Below are positions 23,570-35,727 of a stretch of DNA of 64,000 nt, in pieces; position 1 is the stretch's first letter, and every line of letters begins with the position of its first letter. The position numbers and the translations under genes were made by a program. Below the pieces are notes generated by a model that saw only the letters and a list, made by a program, of their open reading frames with translations, did no database searches and had not been told where the DNA came from. This DNA comes from Amphirosellinia nigrospora. Its lineage: Eukaryota; Ascomycota; Sordariomycetes; Xylariales; Xylariaceae. Where the stretch lies: positions 5,014,001 to 5,078,000 of the forward strand of contig SCHM01000001.1 of NCBI GenBank assembly GCA_004123355.1, in the 5' to 3' direction.

Positions 23570-26008
23570 ATGGCGGACAAGGAAGCTACCGTCTATATCC
23601 TCGACCTGGGGTCGTCAATGGCCGACTGTCACAATGGTCGCACCGAGTCGGATCTGGACTGGAGTATGCGTTATGTATGGGACAAGATTTCCACCACTGT
23701 TGCAGCCTCGCGGAAGACTTGGAATGTAGGTGTCGTGGGAGTGAGAACAGATGAGACCGACAATCCACTAGGAGAGGATGAGGGTGGCGAGGGATACGAG
23801 CATATATCGGTTCTTCAAGAGCTCGGCCCAATGACGATGAGCAGTCTCGGAGCCCTCCGCGATCATGTGAAGACTAGCGACACTCAGACTGGTGATTGCA
23901 TCTCCGCCATTGTTTTGGCCATTGAGATGATAGAGAAACTCACCAAAAAACTGAAGTACAACCGCAGAATCATTCTTGTCACAGACGGCGAGGCATCCAT
24001 GGACAGTAGTGACATCGACGATATAGCGGGAAAGATAAAGAGGTCCAGTATACAGCTTACAGTATTGTCAGTTTTCTGATGCTTCCCAGCATAGCATTCA
24101 TGCTAATTTCATATATAGAGGTGTGGACTTCGACGACGCTGAGTTCGGCTTTAAGGAAGAGGATAAATCGAGCACCAAGGAACACAACGAAAAGATTTTA
24201 AGAGATCTTGTTGAGAAATGCGATGGTTTGTATGGAAGTATGGCTGAAGCGGTCGCTGAACTTGAGACCCCAAGAGTCAAGCCCGTCAAACCCTACAAAA
24301 CATACGACGGCCTACTCACCCTCGGAGACCCTAACGTGCATGAGGATGCTATGAGCATTAATGTCGAGCGGTACTTCAAAACACATAAGGCAGCCGTTCC
24401 ACCCGCCAGCAGGGTTGTGCTAAAAACCGACTCCAATGGTGATGCTTCCGGTGTTGCAGAAACTACTGACGGTGATGAGATGCAAGGTGTTGAACCCACG
24501 CCAAGCTTCTCGGCAGTGAAAGATGCTCGAACTTATAAAGTCAATGATCCTAGTGTTGCCGGTGGAAAACGAGATGTTGATTTCGCTGAATTAGCCAAAG
24601 GATATGAATACGGAAGGACAGCAGTGCACATTAGTGAGTCGGAATTCAACATCACCAAGATTGAAACCACCAAGAGCTTCAGTATTGTAGGCTTCATTTA
24701 TCAAGAGAAGGTGCGAAATCAAGTCCCAACAGAGAAGCTTGTACTAACCCTCCAGTATGAGCCATTCTTGAATATGGGTGAGACGTGCATGACAATAGCC
24801 CAGAAGTTCAATGACGCGGCGGCCTTAAAATTATCGTCGCTCATTCACTCGCTCCACGAGTTGGAGTCTTATGCTGTCGCACGCATTGTGACTAAGGACG
24901 GCAAAGACCCTACTCTTCTCCTTTTGGCACCTCACCTTGAACCTGACTTCGAATGTCTCTACGATGTGCCGCTTCCATTCGCGGAAGATGTCAGGAATTA
25001 TCCTTTTCCGCCTCTCGACAAAATCATTACTGTGCAAGGGAATACGATTACTGAAAACCATCGAAACCTCCCTTCTCAGGAACTCCAAGAAGCCATGAAC
25101 GATTATGTAGACGCCATGGATATATCTTCCTGGGAACGGGACGATGAAGGGTGGGTCCATTACTTCCAGAAGTCCGTCTACATAGAGCTAAAGTTGATAG
25201 TAACCACACAATGGAATACGCTCCTGTTGAAGACCTCTTCAGTCCATCGCTTCACCGCATCAACCAAGTTATTCGGCATCGCGCAACGTATCCAAATCAA
25301 CCAGTTCCTCCAATCCCAGCTATTCTTCTTAAATATGCAAATCCGCCTGAAGACCTGGCAGCAAAAGCCAAGTCGGATCTTGAAGATCTTATAGACAAAG
25401 CTAGCGTTAAAAAAGGTAATAACAACCTAATACTAGATCATCCCAATAATAATGACTAATATCCAATAGTACCCCCAAGACAACGGGTAAGAAGGATAAA
25501 GGCGAGAAACCCAAACCGATATCGGGTCTTGATATCGACGCCCTACTTAAACAACCTGAGAACAAGCGAGTAAAGATCAACCCGAGAAGGCAATATCCGA
25601 TTTCAAACAGAAATTAGACGCTGCCAATGATCATGCCGAAACGGAGGATGCCATGAAGCAAATGGGTGCCATTATCCGCGATATCGTTACCAAAAGTTTC
25701 GGCGATCAAGACTACGATCGTGCTATTGAACATATCGGCGTTATGAGAGAAGGAGCGATCGGCTTTGAGTACCACGACTTATTCAATTCATTCATAAAGG
25801 ACTTCAAAAATCGCCTCTTATCGGGTGAATTTGATGGTGATCGTAGGTTCTGTGGTGGAAAATCAAGCGTGTTAAGCTAGGCTTAATCGATAACACGGCA
25901 GCTGAGAATTCCAAGGTAACAGCAGAAGAGGCAGCTGAGGTGAGGACCCTATTTGCATGCCATACTTAAGCATGATGCTAATACGGCCTGTAGTTCCTTA
26001 AGAAGTAA
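23570..26008 (+). CDS. KU80: Ku80 subunit of the Ku DNA end-binding heterodimer
   Basis: Ku80 pairs with Ku70, binds DNA double-strand ends and starts non-homologous end joining; it also acts at telomeres. Five exons are inferred: 23570-24066, 24119-25150, 25201-25415, 25470-25939 and 25994-26008, for about 743 residues. The N-terminal vWA-like domain starts MADKEATVYILDLGSSM and contains RRIILVTDGEASMDSSD. The Ku core includes KSFSIVGFI and MGETCMTIAQ. The linker MEYAPVEDLFSPSLHRINQ leads to the C-terminal arm and a helical C-terminal domain (MKQMGAIIRDIV, YDRAIEHIGVMREGA, LLSGEFDGDRR, VLWWKIKRVKLGLID), ending EEAAEFLKK. The last exon codes only four residues. Single bases are missing near 25473 (C6 to C5), 25582 (C4 to C3) and 25848 (G3 to G2). 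In Neurospora the orthologue is mus-52. Confidence 0.93.
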
Positions 26009-27286
26009 CACTTGTGGTGTAAATTGTAGTAAGTATTGGCGTTTGGGTTTGAGTACGTGCCAGTGTGTATGAGAGTGTCAGGTGTTTACGGATATCTTTG
26101 GACTTGGGAATTTGTATTAACGAACCGGAAGCTATAAGACGGATTCGGCCTGAGGCGGAAGATAAAATTAGGTTCGTTCTAGATAGTTACAGACAGAGAC
26201 TTGGGTGTCTATTGTCTATGCGCCTCGCGCCTATAAGCAATCCCTAACCCCAGTTGACCTGGCTTTTACTGCATTATTAACGAGAAAAGGCGCGAGTCAG
26301 GTCTCTCCGCCGCAAATGTGTTCAACAGGCAGTGCCTTCTTCGTTGGAGACTGCTTTTTACGAGTAATCTGGTATTGAACGGAGTGACCTACGACACATA
26401 ACTACGTGCGATGGCACTTGATACGGGGTAACCCATAGTTCGGGATCATACATTCTTTTAATTCGCGCAGCCCGTATCTTCCGTGGCTAAGGATATATAA
26501 CAAGCTGACAGACTTTCACGATTAATTTGGACCCCTACCTAAACCTATATTACGTCGAGATTCTTGATTATTCAACAATCCGAAGCTCTGACTGCTAAAT
26601 ATGATCCCTTGACAATATCCTTTACACTCAGTCTGTGGGTTAGTATATATACCGAACTCGAGGCTTTCATAATATTGTATTGATTTTGCTACGCCGTCCG
26701 CGCTGTTATTATTCCATTATACATATCATGTATAGGGGTAGGTGGATGAGGATATCAATGCATGTGGCGCGGATACTTACGTTTTTACTTACGTACCGGC
26801 TCTCAATGTACATAGGTAATTATATTAGACGCTACAAATCTGACGTTTTATTTATACCGTCTTCTAGTGGTCGAGTGGTAGGTAGGTAGGCAGGCAGGTA
26901 CGGGTGGGTATTCTAGGCAGGTAGAGCTGATTCTGATTCATCTTGGTGACACACCGCTCCGCAGCTGATTGCAAAAGCGCAATTATCTAACCTACTTCCT
27001 TCCAACCACATTTCGCATCGCAAACAATCTTGAAAGCGTCAGGTACGTTTGAACAACCTTCACAACGTTTTGAAGACCCAACTGAAACCGGCCGGCTGCA
27101 TTTTAGTCACCGTTCTCACCGTTATCTATCTTCTTTTCCCAGGCATCGGCTTGGGCATGAATGCTGGTTCTAAATAACTCCCGCGCTGGCCAGGCTACTA
27201 AACCACTCGTTACATCTAGTTGCTACGTCGCAGGTGACTGTTGCACGACATAATTTTCGATAAGTGCAATAGCGTTATCGAGAAGA
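26009..27286. other. AT-rich intergenic region with TAGG-type repeats
   Basis: No gene is supported. GGTAGGTAGGTAGGCAGGCAG-type repeats occur at about 26878-26926. The final part is presumably the leader of the Gfd2-like gene. Confidence 0.5.
26876..26926. repeat. TAGG/CAGG microsatellite
   Basis: The tract carries three TAGG units (GGTAGGTAGGTAGG), then CAGGCAGG, and degenerate copies to 26926. It is one of several such tracts in the window's intergenic DNA. Confidence 0.85.
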
Positions 27287-29294
27287 ATGGCACCTGACGC
27301 GCGCCCACATTGGGATCCTAAGAATAGCGATGATGATATTAACATCGCGATGATCCCAAAAATGGAAGCCCTGATCCACCCCCTTTGTAAGTAAAACAAT
27401 TGCTATATGTCATAACTAGCATCTAACTGACGACTATTGCTCAGCTTCATTATCTGTGTCGGCGCAGGAAGAGAGTACTGAAAGCCAAACCACGGTGCCG
27501 CCGCCTACAATCCCCTCGGCCGCCAATCCCTTTGCGCCATTGCGTTTGGTATTTGGTGAAGTATCCGAGAGGGATTCTACCTTCGTGCCTTTCAAGCTTA
27601 TGCGGGAATACCCTCACATGTATGTAGGCGGGTTGAACCGGGGACCAGTATGTAGGTTGCAAGGGGTGTATGTTATACATTCGTTAACACCAACTGCAGG
27701 CTACCGAGTTTTTCAAGGCGACGTTACTCAGGGATCGCGTCTGGGATTTGTAGGTGACGCGAACCCAAACCACACCATGCACGAGCTGAGGAGATGCTTA
27801 CTCGCGACTGTAGTTTCTCTCTCAGTGACCCTACCGCGATGAGACATTCGCTATTGCTTGTCCCCACCGTTCAATTCGATAAATATCTGACTATCGCGAA
27901 CCAAGAGCTTGATGTACAATTCTCCATCCCTCGAGGCAGAGCTGGAAGAGGATTCGCCCTTACATTTGGAGAATATGATACACCACGCCCGCGTTACCTC
28001 GGGCGAATTAATAGCGCCGCCGCCCTCGAGGCACTCAAGGCGCGGGCACACGAGATCCCGGCTGATGACCTTCACCTTCTTACTCCTGCTTGTTATCAGA
28101 TGTACATCGATAAAATAGATAAGATATATGACTCGATGAAGGCAAATAACAAAAAGAAAAACCAAGACGTGGCCATACAGAAAAGGATAAAGAGACAGAA
28201 AGATAGTGGCCGCATGCTCAAACGCGTTCAGCGATACCTTGGGCTTCGTCCAGCTGCCTCGCATGTGTCAAACAGTAGTGAGTCTTTCTTACTTCTCTCG
28301 ATGGCGAAGCTTACAAAAATGATAGGTGACCAAGGCGTGGTCAGTACGAATTGGAATGCCTTGAAACCCCCACCGTTCAAAGCCAGAGAATCCGTTCGCT
28401 TTGTTTGTGTCGATGTTGAGGCATACGAGAAAGACACTAGACTTGTCACTGAGGTTGGGCTGGCTGTATTAGACACTGATGATTCCATGGATATATGCCC
28501 TGGCGAGAGAGGTGAAAACTGGTTCCCTATTATCCAAGCTCACCACTTCAGAGTCAAGGAGCGCAGCTACATGGTCAATTCCGAATTTGTCAAAGGCTGT
28601 CCCGAAGCCTTCGATTTTGGGTAACATCATATTCCCATCAAAAGTGTGGAATTTTGCTAATGAATAATAGCGAAAGTGAGATGGTTTCCATTAAGGACAT
28701 CAACAAGATCGTCGGCAAAATCCTTGGCGACAAGGAATCTGAAGACCAAAGGCCTGTGATTATTGTCGGGCATGATATCGGACAGGATCTCAATTACCTC
28801 CTTAAAATCGGGTATAACCCCTGGCGTGCCCCGCAGATTTTCGATGAAGTCGACACCAAAACCATGTTTCAACGCATACAACAAAGTCCGAATGGTCGTG
28901 GACTAGCAACGGTGTGTGCTGAATTGGGCATTTCTGGGTGCCATTATCACAATGCCGGGAATGATGCGGTGTATACCCTCCGGGCAATGATTGCTATAGC
29001 CATCAAGCGAACAATTGAAGGCTCGGGCGGGGAAAGAGATACATCTACATCAATGTAAGCACTAAAGACATGTCGTGGGAAACAATACGATGAAAGCTGG
29101 CTGATGGTACCGGTAGTGACGAATGGTCAGACGGAGATGTGGACGACGGCGGGCGTCCACAGAGGTCCTCACCACCGGCCGAGAAAGAACGCAACAACAG
29201 TAAGCTAGAGTTTCCAGTGTTGTATTCTGACCCTATTAACACAGCATCTAGATGGATACCAAAAGAGTCAATGGTGAGGCGAGAGCTTTTGTAA
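27287..29294 (+). CDS. Gfd2/YDR514C-like DEDDh RNase H-fold protein
   Basis: Six exons are inferred: 27287-27386, 27445-27647, 27700-27749, 27814-28620, 28671-29054 and 29117-29294. They give 573 residues with no frame break. Residues ~105-290 form a region found in fungal Gfd2-like proteins, with VQFDKYLTIANQELDVQF and a basic stretch KKKNQDVAIQKRIKRQKD. The C-terminal domain has an exonuclease-type RNase H fold: FVCVDVEAYE (Asp ~318, Glu ~320), GHDIGQDLNYL (Asp ~426) and HNAGNDAVYTLRAM (His ~480, Asp ~485). All DEDDh acidic and His positions are present, so nuclease activity is plausible. Yeast Gfd2 was linked genetically to Dbp5 and mRNA export. The last exon is acidic and low-complexity; an alternative intron near 29203 would shorten the C-terminus, so the end is less certain. 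Confidence 0.85.
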
Positions 29295-29849
29295 TCGCCC
29301 CAAAAAATGGTCATCTTGATCTGCTCGAATTCGTTTCAGCATGGCAGTAACTAATACAGAGGTGAGTGTATGAGAGGCGATAGCTGAAACACAGTTATCT
29401 GCAAAAGCGGCGTGTGCTTGTGAAGAAACATTGTCAGGCCCTCGACTTAAGCTTCTTTATGCGTCCATTGACTAGGCCTGGGGCAACTTTGCGTGAGATT
29501 TGCATCATCGCCACTTTTGATGCAGAATTATTCCACAGCGCTTTTCAAGGAACAAAATGCTGGCAGAGAGTTGAATGTATTTGCACATTGAAAAAGAAAA
29601 GTTATACAGCCAGGCAAAAGCCTAGTACCCCGACAATATCCATAGTCGTAAACTCATCCGTTTAACCCGCTGGAAACGCCATTGCTCCGTGAAATGCTCC
29701 GATCCTGTACAATGTATTGATGTATAATTCCCCCAACTCCTCCTCAGTCATGTCACGCCTGGATCAATAGGCCATTACGCTCGCAGCGGGTCGATACGCG
29801 CGGTTCCTCTTCCAAGATGTGATGGTATACGGATTCGTTCCCCGATTAA
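29295..29849. other. Intergenic region between convergent genes
   Basis: This holds the 3' flanks of the Gfd2-like gene and the minus-strand Pam18 gene. A frame at 29414-29665 has no domain and is not called. Confidence 0.45.
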
Positions 29850-30245
29850 CTAGCTAGCGCTCTTCTCGAGAAATTCTTTCGCCTCGTTGACTTTAGTTGC
29901 AAGGTAGGGGCTGCCACCTCGATCGGGGTGGTTAAGAAGCATTAGAGTTCGGTGGGCTTTCCGGACCTTGTCCTTGGTAATAGCACGCTCGCTGTTGGTG
30001 TTTGTTAGTGTATACGTTGCATAGTCTTCCTCTAACCCCTCTGGATGAAAAAGCGGGCTGCTCGTACTTGAGGGATAATATTAGCGATGCTTCTTTCCTG
30101 GTCATCCGCTGTTCGAAGCCCCCTTGAAGAAGGCCTTGCCCATTGCGCCGACACCACCGCGCGAGCGCCGCCAGGCTGTCAGACCGGCACGTCCTAAGAA
30201 TGCTGCAACAGCAGCGCCACCTCCAATTGCAAGTAGAGAGACCAT
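29850..30245 (-). CDS. PAM18: Mitochondrial import motor J-protein Pam18/Tim14
   Basis: Pam18 is the inner-membrane J-protein that stimulates mitochondrial Hsp70 in the presequence translocase-associated motor, in partnership with Pam16 and Tim44. Exons are 30068-30245 and 29850-29991, split by a 76-bp intron. The product is about 106 residues. An N-terminal membrane helix ([19 protein letters not shown]) is followed by [15 protein letters not shown] and a short J domain with [24 protein letters not shown], the HPD motif in [20 protein letters not shown], and a final EFLEKSAS. One G is missing near 30122 (G6 to G5) between FFKG and the J domain. Without it the frame stops a few codons later. 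As this protein is essential in yeast, the break is probably a sequence error. Confidence 0.92.
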
Positions 30246-30636
30246 TCTCTTTTTTTGTCTACCGTATCGCTGTTTGTTGGGCCCGTTCGCAGTGGCGATC
30301 GTTGTGAGGGTTAATGGATTAAGCCGATGGTTGTGGTGCTATTCCAGAACCCGGGACAATTTTCCATTGCGCCGGTCGCATAGGGTGCCCCACTGCATCG
30401 CTCTCGGGCTTATCTAATCTGCTTCCTAGCAGATTTACTGCACCTGGGCAGGGTCTAGGCTTGAAAGCTGTATCGATAAGCTCCCAGATGGAAATTTTGG
30501 ATGTAGCAGCGGCTTCTTCACCCCTCCGCCCTGTACATTTGCTACAACCCAGAAGCTCAGGTTTAACTTGGGCTACAAATCACGACCCCGACCGACGCGA
30601 TCGAGACGCTGAAGACAGAGCACCCATACTGTCAAG
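30246..30636. promoter_or_regulatory. Divergent promoter between Pam18 and RLP24
   Basis: About 390 bases separate the two divergent ATGs of these housekeeping genes. No motif was assigned with confidence. Confidence 0.4.
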
Positions 30637-32352
30637 ATGAGGTAGGTCAATTAGATTATTCTCTTACCGGCAAATGTGCGCGCTGCGCGATCCTGGCAAA
30701 ACAAATCGTCACGCCGAGAGTCCGCATCAGGACGCGATACCTATACTCGGTGGTAGATTTTGGGAATGCACGCAGGCTCCAAGTTTAAACGAACGATCAA
30801 AAGCTGCTGTTTTGACTACGAACCCGAAAGAGCTCTATTCCATTGTCTACCACGCCGGAATCCTTACCATAGCTATAGAAATTTTGGTTGCTGATCGAGT
30901 TCAACAACAGGGTCGAAACGTGCTACTTCTGCTCTCGACCTGCATATCCAGGTACGGACTTCTTTCCTTTTTGTCCAATATATCCCCAATATCAAAAGAC
31001 TCATTCTTGAGAAAGCACTTTCTCTTGAATGCAATGCGCGTCTAGATCTCTCGAGAAAAGCTGTCGTAGAGACAAAGTACTAACTTGTGCGTCACAGGAA
31101 AGGGTATACAGTTCGTCAGAAACGATGGGAAGGCCTTTCGGTTCTGCAGGTACGGTCTACTTCATCCTTACAACTCGAACTCTCTTGTTACCCACGAAGA
31201 CAATGCTTGGCCAGCGGGCTAGAGTGCAGCACCCGAGTTGGGATTGCTGCAAGATTCACATCACGTTCAGGTGAATACTTGGGTCTTGCGAACTGTCGAA
31301 GCACGTATCTGAGGCCGCACGATTTACCGATACCGGCCCACACAGCAAATCTGGGCCATACGTTCACCAAATCGTATTGTCATGGATGACAGGCCAAATA
31401 GGTCGCGCCTCCGGCTTGTGACTTCGATTTTGATTTGCTCGCTATTCAAGGCAATATTGCGAAAGAAAGACTCCAAATAACTGTCTCGGCGAGGCCTTAA
31501 TGCAAAGATTCACAAGCCAGCACCGTTGAGTTTTGCAATGCGGCCACTTTGGCTACCACTAGCCCAAGCACCAAACTGTTTTTCTTCTAACCTGCGAACG
31601 ATCACTAATATTTGTTTGTGATGGGCAATTCACTAACATGAAATACAGGTCAAAATGCCACAAGAACTTTAAGATGAAGAGAAACCCAAGGAAGTTGGGT
31701 TGGACAAAGGCCTATAGAAAGGCTGCCGGAAAAGAGATGACTGGTACGTGGTGACCGTCGTAATAATCGCTTCCTTGATAGTTGTTCAGATGGCTGATAT
31801 GATTTTAGTGGATTCTACTCTTCAATTTGCGCAACGACGAAATGTCCCGTGCGCTACGACCGAACGCTTTGGGAGAAGACCATGCAAGCCATGGGACGCA
31901 TCCAAGAGATTAGGTAAGGCTTTCGAACCTTGTACCCCCCTTCTCAGAGGGCAGTTTCCATGAGCAGGAGCTTCCTACTTCCAACTACTCTTGGGCAGTC
32001 CTATTGCCAGGAAGCCATCTTCTAAAAAATGCGATTGCTAACTCAACTTCAAGGCAAAAACGAGAGCGTGCTCATTACAAGCGAAGAATGGCAGGCAAGC
32101 GTGCGCGCGAGCTCGCCGCCGACAAGAAGCTTGTGGAGACCCACAGCCACTTACTTCCCGGATGCGCGGAAGCGAGCGGAGGCGTTTATTGGAGGAGGGC
32201 GTGGACCCCGAACGAATCGACCAAATGGAAGAGACTCTGCCTACCGAGAAGGCCAAGGTGCATGGCAAGCAGAAGCTACGCCAGAAGCTCCGGGTCGATG
32301 GTGGAGTCGAGTTTGTGGAGAGGACAACGGCATGGATGTGGACTCGGACTAA
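30637..32352 (+). CDS. RLP24: Ribosome biogenesis protein RLP24
   Basis: RLP24 is the nucleolar placeholder for ribosomal protein L24 on pre-60S particles; its release in the cytoplasm by the AAA-ATPase Drg1 starts final 60S maturation. Six exons are inferred: 30637-30641 (only ATGAG), 30911-30951, 31098-31149, 31649-31743, 31809-31913 and 32054-32352, for about 199 residues. The zinc-binding TRASH-type N-terminus reads [20 protein letters not shown], then [20 protein letters not shown] with all four cysteines. [47 protein letters not shown] and the acidic tail DNGMDVDSD follow. Single bases are missing near 31849 (after RRNVP), about 32158-32185, and 32323. Three in total restores the frame. 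Three introns exceed 140 bp, one being 499 bp. Confidence 0.92.
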
Positions 32353-32994
32353 ACTCACTGTTGGTATTGTTACTCATTGGACTTCATGCGGCTGGGGGAA
32401 ATATCACGGCGTTCTTGTGTGTTTTGATTGCGGCATGTCATGGCGTTGGGATTGCTAAATCGTTACGGAGAGAAAAGCACACCTTTCGGGATCGGCCCCA
32501 TGACACCTTCAACAACAAGGTAATGACGATATTGTGCAATGTCGCTCATTCGATATGTTGCTATCACACTTCTCCTTCGTGGTAATATGTCACAATATAG
32601 TACTATTCTTAGAAATATGGACATCCATATTATGAGGTGCTCACTCCTCGAGAATGCCTCAGTTAAACTGTCTCTGTTCGTTATAGCTCGTTATTATATA
32701 GTATAGTGCCCATCGCCGCGCTGGATAGCCCCCAGTCGACAAAGAATCATGTATACATTAAGACCACCCCTTGTCCCCTTCTGCCTTGCAGAACCAGCAA
32801 AAGAAAGCAATTACAGTATTATTTAAACCTTGGGAACGCCTCTCACTCACCTACGCTGCTCCATATCATCATTAGCAGCAGCGTTAGGGGAAATTAGTAC
32901 CTTTGAACTCCTCTCCCCCACGTTCCCATCCCTGAAGGAGAACAACTCTGTCCCGAGCTGACGGCTTCTAACCAAGCCACGCATCCACGTACCA
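32353..32994. other. Intergenic region between convergent genes
   Basis: This contains the 3' flanks of RLP24 (plus) and of the DUF3602 gene (minus). No gene is seen. Confidence 0.45.
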
Positions 32995-33617
32995 CTACTC
33001 AGGCTCACGCTTCCGACCGCGCCCGGGTGCATGTAAGTGATACGTGCGAGGGGGCTGCGGGAGGCTCGCGCGGATCTCCTGCGCGATGCCCGCGTCGAGC
33101 GCCTCCTTGCGACGGCGGTCCTGCTCCTCTCTTGCGTTCCTCGCGCCCTCGCTTTCCGTTGCGTTCGCGCCGGCCCAGTTGCCGGCGCCGCCGCGCCCGG
33201 AGTACTTGGTTGCCGTGGATGTGGGTGGAAAAGATGCAATGGTGGTGGTGCTAGGGGTGGAAGGAGATGAGGCGGCGAAGTTCCCCGCGCCCCCGCCCCG
33301 AGCGCATGTAGGCCGCCGGCGCACGTGCCTCTGCTGGGTGCTGTGCCGTTGTCGTCTAGGGGGAGTTGTGTTGTTGGTGGCTTTTGCGCCTCTATGTCCT
33401 GTTTAGGGGGTGGTTAGTTTGACGGTTGGAGGTTTGATCCTTTTTTATTTCACCCGTGTTATATGCGTTGGGTGAGAGATGACACCGTATGTGTGGTGAG
33501 AATATGGGAACGAGACGAACGAACCTCGGTTCTATCCTTTGTCGCGGCGTCCTCGACGTCCTTTTGCGAGTAGAAGTTCCCCGCCCCCGCGGCCTGTTCG
33601 TAGATTGCGTCACTCAT
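32995..33617 (-). CDS. DUF3602 protein with GRGGAGN repeats
   Basis: Two exons (33525-33617 and 32995-33398) flank a 126-bp intron. The N-terminus reads MSDAIYEQAAGAGNFYSQKD. The second exon has GGGAGNFAASSPSTP and YSGRGGAGNWAGAN, then a charged helix GARNAREEQDRRRKEALDAG and an Arg/Pro-rich end. Repeats of the G-R-G-G-A-G-N type define the fungal DUF3602 family (Par32-like in yeast). Those proteins are short, disordered and phosphorylated; Par32 is tied to TORC1-controlled ammonium transport. The GC-rich stretch near 33290-33330 contains at least one frame break (net one missing base, perhaps four) within G runs, so the residues there are uncertain. Confidence 0.75.
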
Positions 33618-35512
33618 TTTCTACTCGTCGCTTTCCTTTCTTTATTGATTTTGTTCCTTCGATTGTATATTCAAGACTCTGACATTTAGTGGTGCTCTCT
33701 AAGGTCTGGGCTTGGAATTTCATACCAATTGTATCTAAAAGTATAAATGTCCAAGCAGCGTCATTGGTGAAACTAGGCATATGCGGCTGCCTCCTTGGTA
33801 TGCGACTACAATGCGCTGCGACTTACCCGGGAAGAGGCTTGGCTTGGTTTACTTAGGCACATGATGTGTCTGCACCCTGTAGATCTACATGTGATTCGGT
33901 GTATGAAATTCCCATGTCGCCTCTTCTTATCTTGATCTTATGCTACTAAGAAGTCGAACGTGGTCAACAATTTTACTTCTATGTAATATTCTGTAAATGC
34001 GAATTTTCCTATAGAAAACATTTATAGCTGGTAAGTGCCCGTATCATAGAAGCGCCCATGAGACTTGTTAGCTGCTATATAAGAGATGTTAAAATATCAT
34101 GTTTAGTGCAATAAGGATTTTGTATATCTGGCTCAGTCTTACTGATACCTAATCATTCACTTGCCTTGATATTGGTCTATTTCTCTTTCATTGAGGCGCG
34201 GCACTAGGAGGCATCCTATCATGTACTATGATGATAGCCTCGTGTGAAGTGTAAGAGGCAACATCTTGCCGTCTTTGATTTATGTATCTAGTCTAAGCTA
34301 TAAATAGAAGATTGGTAATAGCATCTCTCGTTAAATGGTCTGGGTTCACTGGCGTAGCAATGGCAGATCGTGACATTGCTTAGTGCTATTACGCTACTGC
34401 CTACAGCGTAGGCAGGCTACGATGTGTGCTGCCTCAGTTACCGGTGTAGTTACTAAGCAGCGGGAACTCTTTTGCGGCGATAAGCTACCTAGGCTAGCTA
34501 ACCGTAGGGCTAGTCGTCGATAGAGTGTTAGGGTTATGCGAATTCACTATCGAGATCCGAATGGAAAGCCCGAGCACCGACCGCGGATGCCGATAGGTTA
34601 CGGAAGTGTCACGACATATATACTATATACGTCGTAGAAGCACATGAAGTAGGTACCTCAGATATAGTGCACAGTACGAGTAAGGTTTACGAATCCGTGT
34701 GCTCTGTTTCACAAGTCATTGTCAAGGTGGCCTGTTACAGAAATATAGCCAGTGGAGAATATCTAAGTTAGATACCGGTAAGGATGGATTCCTACTCCTG
34801 CCCATTTCCAAGGCAGAGAAGACTGACAGGGAAGAAAAAAAAATAACTTAAGCAATGATGGATGAAAACGTGTTCGCTACCGACGTCATAGAGGGGCGCA
34901 GAGGTCCCACTGGCCCCGTTTAGAGACGGGTATCTCGTAGCCAAATCCCCATCCGAAAGGTGGTGAAGGGGGATGGTAAAGACGGTCGAGTACGCTAGTC
35001 GTCCTGCGCGTCGATGAGATCTCGTTGGGTTCCTGAATACGATCAACTCGTGTTGTGGACCGAAGCCACGAGTGCCGAGCCTAGCTTCGCGACGGAAAGT
35101 GTTCCGCGAGAGACGGGCGTGAGTCCTTTAGTTGGTGCGACACTTGTTGGTTCGAGGATGGATTTCTACTTAGGCCCAAAACGAGAGCAGATATAGGATT
35201 TAGTATACTATTATACGAGTAGGTGGATTTGACATCAAGTATACTTTTTTTCTCCAATAATTCTTTCCTGCCAACGCGTGTTACTAAGACTTACAAGCAG
35301 GATCGGTTAGACGGGACTGATGATCCTGTGTAGAGTAGTACTGTACCTGCATTAAAAGTGCTGGAATGGCGGCTCATTCTTGCTGACGACGTCCCACGAG
35401 GGACAGTCTCCCAGCACCCAGACGGTCGGGAGCATTTGGAGCGACGTCCATAACGTGGCTGATGCGTGACCACGTCAGCCACCAAAGCTGATGCTGGTGG
35501 TGGTGGTCAGAC

Positions 35513-35727
35513 TGCAGACCATCCCAATTCTGGCAAAGGCGCACGGTCTACTTGGTGTTTGACACGAGGCATCCCGACGCCTGATGGACGTAGCAGATCC
35601 GGGTGCGGCAGTACCCGGATGAGACGATACACAAGTGGAATTAACCGTTCGGGGTATCGGACATCATCTTGGGCACAGGGCTGTGAAATTTTGCTTTTTC
35701 TCTCCAACAGCGAGGTAAAGATGGTGG
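35513..35727 (+). pseudogene. Possible decayed coding fragment with RIP-like stops
   Basis: In one plus-strand frame, a protein-like segment (TVYLVFDTRHPDA, QIRVRQYPDETIHKWN, PFGVSDIILGTG) is cut by TGA (35582), TAG (35591), TAA (35642) and TGA. Each of these stops is one C-to-T change from CGA, CAG or CAA, the outcome expected of repeat-induced point mutation. The family is not recognised and the stretch is short, so chance is a real alternative. Confidence 0.2.

Noticed and set aside
16329-26008. TOP3 and Ku80 as a DNA-repair gene cluster
   Set aside because: They are separated by unrelated genes and lie on opposite strands. Proximity within 10 kb in a fungal genome is weak evidence for a functional cluster.
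30674-31045. 123-codon plus-strand frame
   Set aside because: It spans an RLP24 intron, a small exon and another intron. The splice-based RLP24 reading explains the region.
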